A model generated the notes under the pieces. That model had not been told where the DNA came from. It made no database searches and saw nothing but the letters and a program-made list of their open reading frames with translations. A stretch of 64,000 nucleotides of DNA. It comes from Diprion similis. Taxonomy: Eukaryota; Arthropoda; Insecta; Hymenoptera; Diprionidae. This document shows positions 37,801-50,526 of the stretch, in pieces (positions within the stretch are counted from its first letter, which is position 1; each line of letters begins with the position of its first letter). Both the position numbers and the translations under genes were made by a program. The stretch is from positions 1,017,001 to 1,081,000 of the forward strand of contig NC_060109.1 in the NCBI RefSeq assembly GCF_021155765.1, written 5' to 3'.

Positions 37801-40800
37801 TCGACGCCCAGGAACTCAGAAAACACATCAAAAATAGCGTAGGACCAGCAGCAGAGAAATGACGACGAAAATCATGAGTTTTTCGGCTGTAACTTTACAG
37901 GTGTTGCTCGCAGCGTATTGGGACTGCGTTTAATCGATTTCTCTCGCAAAATTACGTCGGAATAGTGCCCTACAGAATTAATTGCAGCACTTTTCAAAGT
38001 CGTCGAAATTTTCACCAAAAATGCAAAGGGGTTAGCCTTGGATTTTTTTTGGCCGAAAAATCTTTTGTCTGGGAATCGATTCGTATGACGTTTTCTAGAC
38101 TAATTCGACGCCCAGGAACTCAGAAAACACATCAAAAATAGCGTAGGACCAGCAGCAGAGAAATGACGACGAAAATCATGAGTTTTTCGGCTGTAACTTT
38201 ACAGGTGTTGCTCGCAGCGTATTGGGACTGCGTTTAATCGATTTCTCTCGCAAAATTACGTCGGAATAGTGCCCTACAGAATTAATTGCAGCACTTTTCA
38301 AAGTCGTCGAAATTTTCACCAAAAATGCAAAGGGGTTAGCCTTGGATTTTTTTTGGCCGAAAAATCTTTTGTCTGGGATTCGATTCGTATGACGTTTTCT
38401 AGACTAATTCGACGCCCAGGAACTCAGAAAACACATCAAAAATAGCGTAGGACCAGCAGCAGAGAAATGACGACGAAAATCATGAGTTTTTCGGCTGTAA
38501 CTTTACAGGTGTTGCTCGCAGCGTATTGGGACTGCGTTTAATCGATTTCTCTCGCAAAATTACGTTGGAACAGTGCCCTACAGAATTAATTGCAGCACTT
38601 TTCAAAGTCGTCGAAATTTTCACCAAAAATGCAAAGGGGTTAGCCTTGGATTTTTTTTGGCCGAAAAATCTTTTGTCTGGGAATCGATTCGTATGACGTT
38701 TTCTAGACTAATTCGACGCCCAGGAACTCAGAAAACACATCAAAAATAGCGTAGGACCAGCAGCGGAGAAATGACGACGAAAATCATGAGTTTTTCGGCT
38801 GTAACTTTACAGGTGTTGCTCGCAGCGTATTGGGACTGCGTTTAATCGATTTCTCTCGCAAAATTACGTCGGAATAGTGCCCTACAGAATTAATTGCAGC
38901 ACTTTTCAAAGTCGTCGAAATTTTCACCAAAAATGCAAAGGGGTTAGCCTTGGATTTTTTTTGGCCGAAAAATCTTTTGTCTGGGAATCGATTCGTATGA
39001 CGTTTTCTAGACTAATTCGACGCCCAGGAACTCAGAAAACACATCAGAAATAGCGTAGGACCAGCAGCAGAGAAATGACGACGAAAATCATGAGTTTTTC
39101 GGCTGTAACTTTACAGGTGTTGCTCGCAGCGTATTGGGACTGCGTTTAATCGATTTCTCTCGCAAAATTACGTCGGAATAGTGCCCTACAGAATTAATTG
39201 CAGCACTTTTCAAAGTCGTCGAAATTTTCACCAAAAATGCAAAGGGGTTAGCCTTGGATTTTTTTTGGCCGAAAAATCTTTTGTCTGGGAATCGATTCGT
39301 ATGACGTTTTCTTGACTAATTCGACGCCCAGGAACTCAGAAAACACATCAAAAATAGCGTAGGACCAGCAGCAGAGAAATGACGACGAAAATCATGAGTT
39401 TTTCGGCTGTAACTTTACAGGTGTTGCTCGCAGCGTATTGGGACTGCGTTTCATCGATTTCTCTCGCAAAATTACGTCGGAATAGTGCCCTACAGAATTA
39501 ATTGCAGCACTTTTCAAAGTCGTCGAAATTTTCACCAAAAATGCAAAGGGGTTAGCCTTGGATTTTTTTTGGCCGAAAAATCTTCTGTCTGGGAATCGAT
39601 TCGTATGACGTTTTCTAGACTAATTCGACGCCCAGGAACTCAGAAAACACATCAAAAATAGCGTAGGACCAGCAGCAGAGAAATGACGACGAAAATCATG
39701 AGTTTTTCGGCTGTAACTTTACAGGTGTTGCTCGCAGCGTATTGGGACTGCGTTTAATCGATTTCTCTCGCAAAATTACGTCGGAATAGTGCCCTACAGA
39801 ATTAATTGCAGCACTTTTCAAAGTCGTCGAAATTTTCACCAAAAATGCAAAGGGGTTAGCCTTGGATTTTTTTTGGCCGAAAAATCTTTTGTCTGGGAAT
39901 CGATTCGTATGACGTCTTCTAGACTAATTCGACGCCCAGGAACTCAGAAAACACATCAAAAATAGCGTAGGACCAGCAGCAGAGAAATGACGACGAAAAT
40001 CATGAGTTTTTCGGCTGTAACTTTACAGGTGTTGCTCGCAGCGTATTGGGACTGCGTTTAATCGATTTCTCTCGCAAAATTACGTCGGAATAGTGCCCTA
40101 CAGAATTAATTGCAGCACTTTTCGAAGTCGTCGAAATTTTCACCGAAAATGCAAAGGGGTTAGCCTTGGATTTTTTTTGGCCGAAAAATCTTTTGTCTGG
40201 GAATCGATTCGTATGACGTTTTCTAGACTAATTCGACGCCCAGGAACTCAGAAAACACATCAAAAATAGCGTAGGACCAGCAGCAGAGAAATGACGACGA
40301 AAATCATGAGTTTTTCGGCTGTAACTTTACAGGTGTTGCTCGCAGCGTATTGGGACTGCGTTTAATCGATTACTCTCGCGAAATTACGTCGGAATAGTGC
40401 CCTACAGAATTAATTGCAGCACTTTTCAAAGTCGTCGAAATTTTCACCAAAAATGCAAAGAGGTTAGCCTTGGATTTTTTTTGGCCGAAAAATCTTTTGC
40501 CTGGGAATCGATTCGTATGACGTTTTCTAGACTAATTTGACGCCCAGGAACTCAGAAAACACATCAGAAATAGCGTAGGACCAGCAGCAGAGAAATGACG
40601 ACGAAAATCATGAGTTTTTCGGCTGTAACTTTACAGGTGTTGCTCGCAGCGTATTGGGACTGCGTTTAATCGATTTCTCTCGCAAAATCACGTCGGAATA
40701 GTGCCCTACAGAATTAATTGCAGCACTTTTCAAAGTCGTCGAAATTTTCACCAAAAATGCAAAGGGGTTAGCCTTGGATTTTTTTTGGCCGAAAAATCTT

Positions 40801-41199
40801 TTGTCTGGGAATCGATTCGTATGACGTTTTCTAGACTAATTCGACGCCCAGGAACTCAGAAAACACATCAAAAATAGCGTAGGACCAGCAGCAGAGAAAT
40901 GACGACGAAAATCATGAGTTTTTCGGCTGTAACTTTACAGGTGTTGCTCGCAGCGTATTGGGACTGCGTTTAATCGATTTCTCTCGCAAAATTACGTCGG
41001 AATAGTGCCCTACAGAATTAATTGCAGCACTTTTCAAAGTCGTCGAAATTTTCACCAAAAATGCAAAGGGGTTAGCCTTGGATTTTTTTTGGCTGAAAAA
41101 TCTTTTGTCTGGGAATCGATTCGTATGACGTTTTCTAGACTAATTCGACGCCCAGGAACTCAGAAAACACATCAAAAATAGCGTAGGACCAGCAGCAGA

Positions 41200-44100
41200 G
41201 AAATGACGACGAAAATCATGAGTTTTTCGGCTGTAACTTTACAGGTGTTGCTCGCAGCGTATTGGGACTGCGTTTAATCGATTTCTCTCGCAAAATTACG
41301 TCGGAATAGTGCCCTACAGAATTAATTGCAGCACTTTTCAAAGTCGTCGAAATTTTCACCAAAAATGCAAAGGGGTTAGCCTTGGATTTTTTTTGGCCGA
41401 AAAATCTTTTGTCTGGGAATCGATTCGTATGACGTTTTCTAGACTAATTCGACGCCCAGGAACTCAGAAAACACATCAAAAATAGCGTAGGACCAGCAGC
41501 AGAGAAATGACGACGAAAATCATGAGTTTTTCGGCTGTAACTTCACAGGTGTTGCTCGCAGCGTATTGGGACTGCGTTTAATCGATTTCTCTCGCGAAAT
41601 TACGTCGGAATAGTGCCCTACAGAATTAATTGCAGCACTTTTCAAAGTCGTCGAAATTTTCACCAAAAATGCAAAGGGGTTAGCCTTGGATTTTTTTTGG
41701 CCGAAAAATCTTTTGTCTGGGAATCGATTCGTATGACGTTTTCTAGACTAATTCGACGCCCAGGAACTCAGAAAACACATCAGAAATAGCGTAGGACCAG
41801 CAGCAGAGAAATGACGACGAAAATCATGAGTTTTTCGGCTGTAACTTTACAGGTGTTGCTCGCAGCGTATTGGGACTGCGTTTAATCGATTTCTCTAGCA
41901 AAATTACGTCGGAATAGTGCCTTACAGAATTAATTGCAGCACTTTTCAAAGTCGTCGAAATTTTCACCAAAAATGCAAAGGGGTTAGCCTTGGATTTTTT
42001 TTGGCCGAAAAATCTTTTGTCTGGGAATCGATTCGTATGACGTTTTCTAGACTAATTCGACGCCCAGGAACTCAGAAAACACATCAAAAATAGCGTAGGA
42101 CCAGCAGCAGAGAAATGACGACGAAAATCATGAGTTTTTCGGCTGTAACTTTACAGGTGTTGCTCGCAGCGTATTGGGACTGCGTTTAATCGATTTCTCT
42201 CGCAAAATTACGTCGGAATAGTGCCCTACAGAATTAATTGCAGCACTTTTCAAAGTCGTCGAAATTCTCACAAAAAATGCAAAGGGGTTAGCCTTGGATT
42301 TTTTTTGGCCGAAAAATCTTTTGTCTGGGAATCGATTCGTATGACGTTTTCTAGACTAATTCGACGCCCAGGAACTCAGAAAACACATCAAAAATAGCGT
42401 AGGACCAGCAGCAGAGAAATGACGACGGAAATCATGAGTTTTTCGGCTGTAACTTTACAGGTGTTGCTCGCAGCGTATTGGGACTGCGTTTAATCGATTT
42501 CTCTCGCAAAATTACGTCGGAATAGTGCCCTACAGAATTAATTGCAGCACTTTTCAAAGTCGTCGAAATTTTCACCAAAAATGCAAAGGGGTTAGCCTTG
42601 GATTTTTTTTGGCCGAAAAATCTTTTGTCTGGGAATCGATTCGTATGACGTTTTCTAGACTAATTCGACGCCCAGGAACTCAGAAAACACATCAGAAATA
42701 GCGTAGGACCAGCAGCAGAGAAATGACGACGAAAATCATGAGTTTTTCGGCTGTAACTTTACAGGTGTTGCTCGCAGCGTATTGGGACTGCGTTTAATCG
42801 ATTTCTCTCGCAAAATTACGTCGGAATAGTGCCCTACAGAATTAATTGCAGCACTTTTCAAAGTCGTCGAAATTTTCACCAAAAATGCAAAGGGGTTAGC
42901 CTTGGATTTTTTTTGGCCGAAAAATCTTTTGTCTGGGAATCGATTCGTATGACGTTTTCTAGACTAATTCGACGCCCAGGAACTCAGAAAACACATCAAA
43001 AATAGCGTAGGACCAGCAGCAGAGAAATGACGACGAAAATCATGAGTTTTTCGGCTGTAACTTCACAGGTGTTGCTCGCAGCGTATTGGGACTGCGTTTA
43101 ATCGATTTCTCTCGCGAAATTACGTCGGAATAGTGCCCTACAGAATTAATTGCAGCACTTTTCAAAGTCGTCGAAATTTTCACCAAAAATGCAAAGGGGT
43201 TAGCCTTGGATTTTTTTTGGCCGAAAAATCTTTTGTCTGGGAATCGATTCGTATGACGTTTTCTAGACTAATTCGACGCCCAGGAACTCAGAAAACACAT
43301 CAGAAATAGCGTAGGACCAGCAGCAGAGAAATGACGACGAAAATCATGAGTTTTTCGGCTGTAACTTTACAGGTGTTGCTCGCAGCGTATTGGGACTGCG
43401 TTTAATCGATTTCTCTAGCAAAATTACGTCGGAATAGTGCCCTACAGAATTAATTGCAGCACTTTTCAAAGTCGTCGAAATTTTCACCAAAAATGCAAAG
43501 GGGTTAGCCTTGGATTTTTTTTGGCCGAAAAATCTTTTGTCTGGGAATCGATTCGTATGACGTTTTCTAGACTAATTCGACGCCCAGGAACTCAGAAAAC
43601 ACATCAAAAATAGCGTAGGACCAGCAGCAGAGAAATGACGACGAAAATCATGAGTTTTTCGGCTGTAACTTTACAGGTGTTGCTCGCAGCGTATTGGGAC
43701 TGCGTTTAATCGATTTCTCTCGCAAAATTACGTCGGAATAGTGCCCTACAGAATTAATTGCAGCACTTTTCAAAGTCGTCGAAATTTTCACCAAAAATGT
43801 AAAGGGGTTAGCCTTGGATTTTTTTTGGCCGAAAAATCTTTTGTCTGGGAATCGATTCGTATGACGTTTTCTAGACTAATTCGACGCCCAGGAACTCAGA
43901 AAACACATCAAAAATAGCGTAGGACCAGCAGCAGAGAAATGACGACGAAAATCATGAGTTTTTCGGCTGTAACTTTACAGGTGTTGCTCGCAGCGTATTG
44001 GGACTGCGTTTAATCGATTTCTCTCGCAAAATTACGTCGGAATAGTGCCCTACAGAATTAATTGCAGCACTTTTCAAAGTCGTCGAAATTTTCACCAAAA

Positions 44101-45100
44101 ATGCAAAGGGGTTAGCCTTGGATTTTTTTTGGCCGAAAAATCTTTTGTCTGGGAATCGATTCGTATGACGTTTTCTAGACTAATTCGACGCCCAGGAACT
44201 CAGAAAACACATCAGAAATAGCGTAGGACCAGCAGCAGAGAAATGACGACGAAAATCATGAGTTTTTCGGCTGTAACTTTACAGGTGTTGCTCGCAGCGT
44301 ATTGGGACTGCGTTTAATCGATTTCTCTCGCAAAATTACGTCGGAATAGTGCCCTACAGAATTAATTGCAGCACTTTTCAAAGTCGTCGAAATTTTCACC
44401 AAAAATGCAAAGGGGTTAGCCTTGGATTTTTTTTGGCCGAAAAATCTTTTGTCTGGGAATCGATTCGTATGACGTTTTCTAGACTAATTCGACGCCCAGG
44501 AACTCAGAAAACACATCAAAAATAGCGTAGGACCAGCAGCAGAGAAATGACGACGAAAATCATGAGTTTTTCGGCTGTAACTTCACAGGTGTTGCTCGCA
44601 GCGTATTGGGACTGCGTTTAATCGATTTCTCTCGCGAAATTACGTCGGAATAGTGCCCTACAGAATTAATTGCAGCACTTTTCAAAGTCGTCGAAATTTT
44701 CACCAAAAATGCAAAGGGGTTAGCCTTGGATTTTTTTTGGCCGAAAAATCTTTTGTCTGGGAATCGATTCGTATGACGTTTTCTAGACTAATTCGACGCC
44801 CAGGAACTCAGAAAACACATCAGAAATAGCGTAGGACCAGCAGCAGAGAAATGACGACGAAAATCATGAGTTTTTCGGCTGTAACTTTACAGGTGTTGCT
44901 CGCAGCGTATTGGGACTGCGTTTAATCGATTTCTCTAGCAAAATTACGTCGGAATAGTGCCCTACAGAATTAATTGCAGCACTTTTCAAAGTCGTCGAAA
45001 TTTTCACCAAAAATGCAAAGGGGTTAGCCTTGGATTTTTTTTGGCCGAAAAATCTTTTGTCTGGGAATCGATTCGTATGACGTTTTCTAGACTAATTTGA
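41200..45100 (+). repeat. Tandem copies of a 1,520-bp (5-monomer) higher-order repeat
   Basis: An ordered set of private variants repeats at exactly 1,520 bases. AACTTCACAGG occurs near 41,540, 43,060 and 44,580, CTCGCGAAAT near 41,594, 43,114 and 44,634, and TCTCTAGCAAAA near 41,893, 43,413 and 44,933. CATCAGAAATAG variants fall in matching monomers. Three copies are clear. Confidence 0.88.
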
Positions 45101-46239
45101 CGCCCAGGAACTCAGAAAACACATCAAAAATAGCGTAGGACCAGCAGCAGAGAAATGACGACGAAAATCATGAGTTTTTCGGCTGTAACTTTACAGGTGT
45201 TGCTCGCAGCGTATTGGGACTGCGTTTAATCGATTTCTCTCGCAAAATTACGTCGGAATAGTGCCCTACAGAATTAATTGCAGCACTTTTCAAAGTCGTC
45301 GAAATTTTCACCAAAAATGCAAAGGGGTTAGCCTTGGATTTTTTTTGGCCGAAAAATCTTTTGTCTAGGAATCGATTCGTATGACGTTTTCTAGACTAAT
45401 TCGACGCCCAGGAACTCAGAAAACACATCAAAAATAGCGTAGGACCAGCAGCAGAGAAATGACGACGAAAATCATGAGTTTTTCGGCTGTAACTTTACAG
45501 GTGTTGCTCGCAGCGTATTGGGACTGCGTTTAATCGATTTCTCTCGCAAAATTACTTCGGAATAGTGCCCTACAGAATTAATTGCAGCACTTTTCAAAGT
45601 CGTCGAAATTTTCACCAAAAATGCAAAGGGGTTAGCCTTGGATTTTTTTTGGCCGAAAAATCTTTTGTCTGGGAATCGATTCGTATGACGTTTTCTAGTC
45701 TAATTCGACGCCCAGGAACTCAGAAAACACATCAAAAATAGCGTAGGACCAGCAGCAGAGAAATGACGACGAAAATCATGAGTTTTTCGGCTGTAACTTT
45801 ACAGGTGTTGCTCGCAGCGTCTTGGGACTGCGTTCAATCGATTTCTCTCGCAAAATTACGTTGGAATAGTGCCCTACAGAATTAATTGCAGCACTTTTCA
45901 AAGTCGTCGAAATTTTCACCAAAAATGCAAAGGGGTTAGCCTTGGATTTTTTTTGGCCGAAAAATCTTTTGTCTGGGAATCGATTCGTATGACGTTTTCT
46001 AGACTAATTCGACGCCCAGGAACTCAGAAAACACATCAAAAATAGCGTAGGACCAGCAGCAGAGAAATGACGACGAAAATCATGAGTTTTTCGGCTGTAA
46101 CTTTACAGGTGTTGCTCGCAGCGTATTGGGACTGCGTTTAATCGATTTCTCTCGCAAAATTACGTCGGAATAGTGCCCTACAGAATTAATTGCAGCACTT
46201 TTCAAAGTCGTCGAAATTTTCACCAAAAATGCAAAGGGG

Positions 46240-47180
46240 TTAGCCTTGGATTTTTTTGGGCCGAAAAATCTTTTGTCTGGGAATCGATTCGTATGACGTT
46301 TTCTAGACTAATTCGACGCCCAGGAACTCAGAAAACACATCAAAAATAGCGTAGGACCAGCAGCAGAGAAATGACGACGAAAATCATGAGTTTTTCGGCT
46401 GTAACTTTACAGGTGTTGCTCGCAGCGTATTGGGACTGCGTTTAATCGATTTCTCTCGCAAAATTACGTCGGAATAGTGCCCTACAGAATTAATTGCAGC
46501 ACTTTTCAAAGTCGTCGAAATTTTCACCAAAAATGCAAAGGGGTTAGCCTTGGATTTTTTTTGGCCGAAAAATCTTTTGTCTGGGAATCGATTCGTATGA
46601 CGTTTTCTAGACTAATTCGACGCCCAGGAACTCAGAAAACACATCAAAAATAGCGTAGGACCAGCAGCAGAGAAATGACGACGAAAATCATGAGTTTTTC
46701 GGCTGTAACTTTACAGGTGTTGCTCGCAGCGTATTGGGACTGCGTTTAATCGATTTCTCTCGCAAAATTACGTCGGAATAGTGCCCTACAGAATTAATTG
46801 CAGCACTTTTCAAAGTCGTCGAAATTTTCACCAAAAATGCAAAGGGGTTAGCCTTGGATTTTTTTGGGCCGAAAAATCTTTTGTCTGGGAATCGATTCGT
46901 ATGACGTTTTCTAGACTAATTCGACGCCCAGGAACTCAGAAAACACATCAAAAATAGCGTAGGACCAGCAGCAGAGAAATGACGACGAAAATCATGAGTT
47001 TTTCGGCTGTAACTTTACAGGTGTTGCTCGCAGCGTATTGGGACTGCGTTTAATCGATTTCTCTCGCAAAATTACGTCGGAATAGTGCCCTACAGAATTA
47101 ATTGCAGCACTTTTCAAAGTCGTCGAAATTTTCACCAAAAATGCAAAGGGGTTAGCCTTGGATTTTTTTGGGCCGAAAAA
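46240..47180 (+). repeat. Local spread of a GGG-variant monomer
   Basis: Three monomers carry the variant with seven T then GGGCCG instead of eight T then GGCCG, near 46,249, 46,857 and 47,161, at offsets of 608 and 304. This indicates a small recent one- or two-monomer duplication. Confidence 0.6.
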
Positions 47181-49558
47181 TCTTTTGTCTGGGAATCGAT
47201 TCGTATGACGTTTTCTAGACTAATTCGACGCCCAGGAACTCAGAAAACACATCAAAAATAGCGTAGGACCAGCAGCAGAGAAATGACGACGAAAATCATG
47301 AGTTTTTCGGCTGTAACTTTACAGGTGTTGCTCGCAGCGTATTGGGACTGCGTTTAATCGATTTCTCTCGCAAAATTACGTCGGAATAGTGCCCTACAGA
47401 ATTAATTGCAGCACTTTTCAAAGTCGTCGAAATTTTCACCAAAAATGCAAAGGGGTTAGCCTTGGATTTTTTTTGGCCGAAAAATCTTTTGTCTGGGAAT
47501 CGATTCGTATGACGTCTTCTAGACTAATTCGACGCCCAGGAACTCAGAAAACACATCAAAAATAGCGTAGGACCAGCAGCAGAGAAATGACGACGAAAAT
47601 CATGAGTTTTTCGGCTGTAACTTTACAGGTGTTGCTCGCAGCGTATTGGGACTGCGTTTAATCGATTTCTCTCGCAAAATTACGTCGGAATAGTGCCCTA
47701 CAGAATTAATTGCAGCACTTTTCAAAGTCGTCGAAATTTTCACCAAAAATGCAAAGGGGTTAGCCTTGGATTTTTTTTGGCCGAAAAATCTTTTGTCTGG
47801 GAATCGATTCGTATGACGTTTTCTAGACTAATTCGACGCCCAGGAACTCAGAAAACACATCAAAAATAGCGTAGGACCAGCAGCAGAGAAATGACGACGA
47901 AAATCATGAGTTTTTCGGCTGTAACTTTACAGGTGTTGCTCGCAGCGTATTGGGACTGCGTTTAATCGATTTCTCTCGCAAAATTACGTCGGAATAGTGC
48001 CCTACAGAATTAATTGCAGCACTTTTCAAAGTCGTCGAAATTTTCACCAAAAATGCAAAGGGGTTAGCCTTGGATTTTTTTTGGCCGAAAAATCTTTTGT
48101 CTAGGAATCGATTCGTATGACGTTTTCTAGACTAATTCGACGCCCAGGAACTCAGAAAACACATCAAAAATAGCGTAGGACCAGCAGCAGAGAAATGACG
48201 ACGAAAATCATGAGTTTTTCGGCTGTAACTTTACAGGTGTTGCTCGCAGCGTATTGGGACTGCGTTTAATCGATTTCTCTCGCAAAATTACGTCGGAATA
48301 GTGCCCTACAGAATTATCTGCAGCACTTTTCAAAGTCGTCGAAATTTTCACCAAAAATGCAAAGGGGTTAGCCTTGGATTTTTTTTGGCCGAAAAATCTT
48401 TTGTCTGGGAATCGATTCGTATGACGTTTTCTAGACTAATTCGACGCCCAGGAACTCAGAAAACACATTAAAAATAGCGTAGGACCAGCAGCAGAGAAAT
48501 GACGACGAAAATCATGAGTTTTTCGGCTGTAACTTTACAGGTGTTGCTCGCAGCGTATTGGGACTGCGTTTAATCGATTTCTCTCGCAAAATCACGTCGG
48601 AATAGTGCCCTACAGAATTAATTGCAGCACTTTTCAAAGTCGTCGAAATTTTCACCAAAAATGCAAAGGGGTTAGCCTTGGATTTTTTTTGGCCGAAAAA
48701 TCTTTTGTCTGGGAATCGATTGGTATGACGTTTTCTAGACTAATTCGACGCCCAGGAACTCAGAAAACACATCAAAAATAGCGTAGGACCAGCAGCAGAG
48801 AAATGACGACGAAAATCATGAGTTTTTCGGCTGTAACTTTACAGGTGTTGCTCGCAGCGTATTGGGACTGCGTTTAATCGATTTCTCTCGCAAAATTACG
48901 TCGGAATAGTGCCCTACAGAATTAATTGCAGCACTTTTCAAAGTCGTCGAAATTTTCACCAAAAATGCAAAGGGGTTAGCCTTGGATTTTTTTTGGCCGA
49001 AAAATCTTTTGTCTGGGAATCGATTTGTATGACGTTTTCTAGACTAATTCGACGCCCAGGAACTCAGAAAACACATCAAAAATAGCGTAGGACCAGCAGC
49101 AGAGAAATGACGACGAAAATCATGAGTTTTTCGGCTGTAACTTCACAGGTGTTGCTCGCAGCGTATTGGGACTGCGTTTAATCGATTTCTCTCGCAAAAT
49201 TACGTCGGAATAGTGCCCTACAGAATTAATTGCAGCACTTTTCAAAGTCGTCGAAATTTTCACCAAAAATGCAAAGGGGTTAGCCTTGGATTTTTTTTGG
49301 CCGAAAAATCTTTTGTCTGGGAATCGATTCGTATGACGTTTTCTAGACTAATTCGACGCCCAGGAACTCAGAAAACACATCAAAAATAGCGTAGGACCAG
49401 CAGCAGAGAAATGACGACGAAAATCATGAGTTTTTCGGCTGTAACTTTACAGGTGTTGCTCGCAGCGTATTGGGACTGCGTTTAATCGATTTCTCTCGCA
49501 AAATTACGTCGGAATAGTGCCCTACAGAATGAATTGCAGCACTTTTCAAAGTCGTCGA

Positions 49559-50275
49559 AATTTTTGCTAAAAATCCAACGGCTTAGCCCTACTTCGTTTT
49601 CATTCCTTGAGCTGAGAATTTTTCGTCTTTGAATCGATTGGTATTACCCTTTCCAGACTACTCGGACGCCCACGAACTCAGAAAACACAACGAAACAAGC
49701 GTAGGATCATCAGCAGAGAAATTAGGACGCAAATACCAGCAGAAAAATTGAGAAAATACGTGTTTCGTTTTTTGGCTGTTTTTTGCGATTCGTAGCTCGC
49801 AGCGCATTTGGACTGCCGTCAATCGATTTCTTCCACAAAATCACGTCGGAATAGTGCCCGAAAGACTTCATCGCAACACTTTTCAGATTCGTCGAAATTT
49901 TCGCAAAATATCCAACAGGGTTAGCCTTACTTTTTTGGTCATTTTTGGAGCCGAGAAGTTTTTGTCTCGGATCCAAACAACTTATTCATCCGTCATTCAG
50001 TTCCAATCAAATTACGACTGAAACGAAGCGAAGAGCTAATTACTCAGCCTCATACTTTTGGCGATTCATAGACTGAAAAATTTCTCTTTCCCAATCGACT
50101 TTCACGAATTCACTTGGAGAAACCGGAATCCCGTGAATGCAGAAAAGATAACTTTAACAGTTGAGAAAATACGAAGAAAACTGCAAGAAAATGCGAGAAA
50201 ATCTCTTTTTCCTTGCCCGTTTTTCATGACTCGCAAAACAGCAAGAATCTCGTATATTCCAGAGTTGCCATTTTT
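49559..50275 (+). repeat. Right edge of the satellite: decayed and longer monomers
   Basis: Identity collapses at about 49,559. The next copy is recognisable but heavily substituted. The GCTCGC landmark goes from 49,458 to 49,795, a spacing of 337, because about 33 extra bases lie near 49,725-49,770. A further copy fades out around 49,980-50,275, with only short matches such as AATCGACTT, GAGAAAATACG and CGAATTC. No terminal repeats of a transposon are seen at the junction. Confidence 0.75.
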
Positions 50276-50364
50276 CCAATGATCGCATACATACATCTTG
50301 TATCTTGAGACTTTAAAAGCCTCAGTGTCAATTCCTTATTCGGTAACATTTAAATCCTACGTGT

Positions 50365-50374
50365 GATAGATAAG
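50365..50374 (+). promoter_or_regulatory. Double GATA motif upstream of the sulfotransferase
   Basis: GATAGATAAG contains two overlapping GATA cores about 155 bases before the ATG. GATA factors drive many insect midgut and fat-body genes, which would suit a detoxification enzyme, but motif frequency by chance is high. Confidence 0.2.
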
Positions 50375-50526
50375 AAAAGCAGTACGAAGTGCTGCAATCT
50401 ACTCATTGATAAAAAGATCAACTGCGCCACTTGTCTCTCCGAACTCGTAGAGGTTTACTCCTCCAGTTTTTACCGGGTTATACCAAGAATCGATTCGGGC
50501 CGTAGTGTTCTTAGCATTATATAAAA

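Larger units (their letters stand above)
12601..49687 (+). repeat. 304-bp satellite array, about 122 near-identical monomers
   Basis: A head-to-tail array on one strand. Taking the landmark AAATAGCGTA, the first clean copy is at 12,601 and the last at 49,384. The distance is 36,783 bases, which equals 120 periods of 304 plus one of 303. The single short period is 37,529-37,832, where the T-run before the GGCCG is one base shorter and altered. Monomers differ by scattered substitutions only, mostly one to six each. No transposase, reverse transcriptase or other gene interrupts the array. 304 is not a multiple of 3 and the consensus has stops in all frames, so it is not coding. Each monomer carries a dyad GATTTTT-TTTGGCCG-AAAAATC (for example 12,810-12,831) and several A/T tracts. 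Shared private variants define higher-order repeats, listed separately. Similarity drops sharply at about 49,559. Confidence 0.98.

Noticed and set aside
12601-49384. CRISPR array or a protein with tandem repeats
   Set aside because: The whole 304-bp unit is conserved with no unique spacers, and the genome is eukaryotic. No frame is open across units.
12601-49384. Ribosomal DNA, 5S or tRNA gene cluster
   Set aside because: The monomer shows no tRNA or 5S-like A/B/C boxes in the right order and nothing resembling rRNA.
12601-49384. CENP-B box in the monomer
   Set aside because: I looked for TTCGNNNNANNCGGG on both strands of a representative monomer and did not find it.
50518-50526. TATATAAAA as the TATA box of the sulfotransferase gene
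   Set aside because: It abuts the ATG directly, so a start 30 bases downstream would fall inside the coding sequence.
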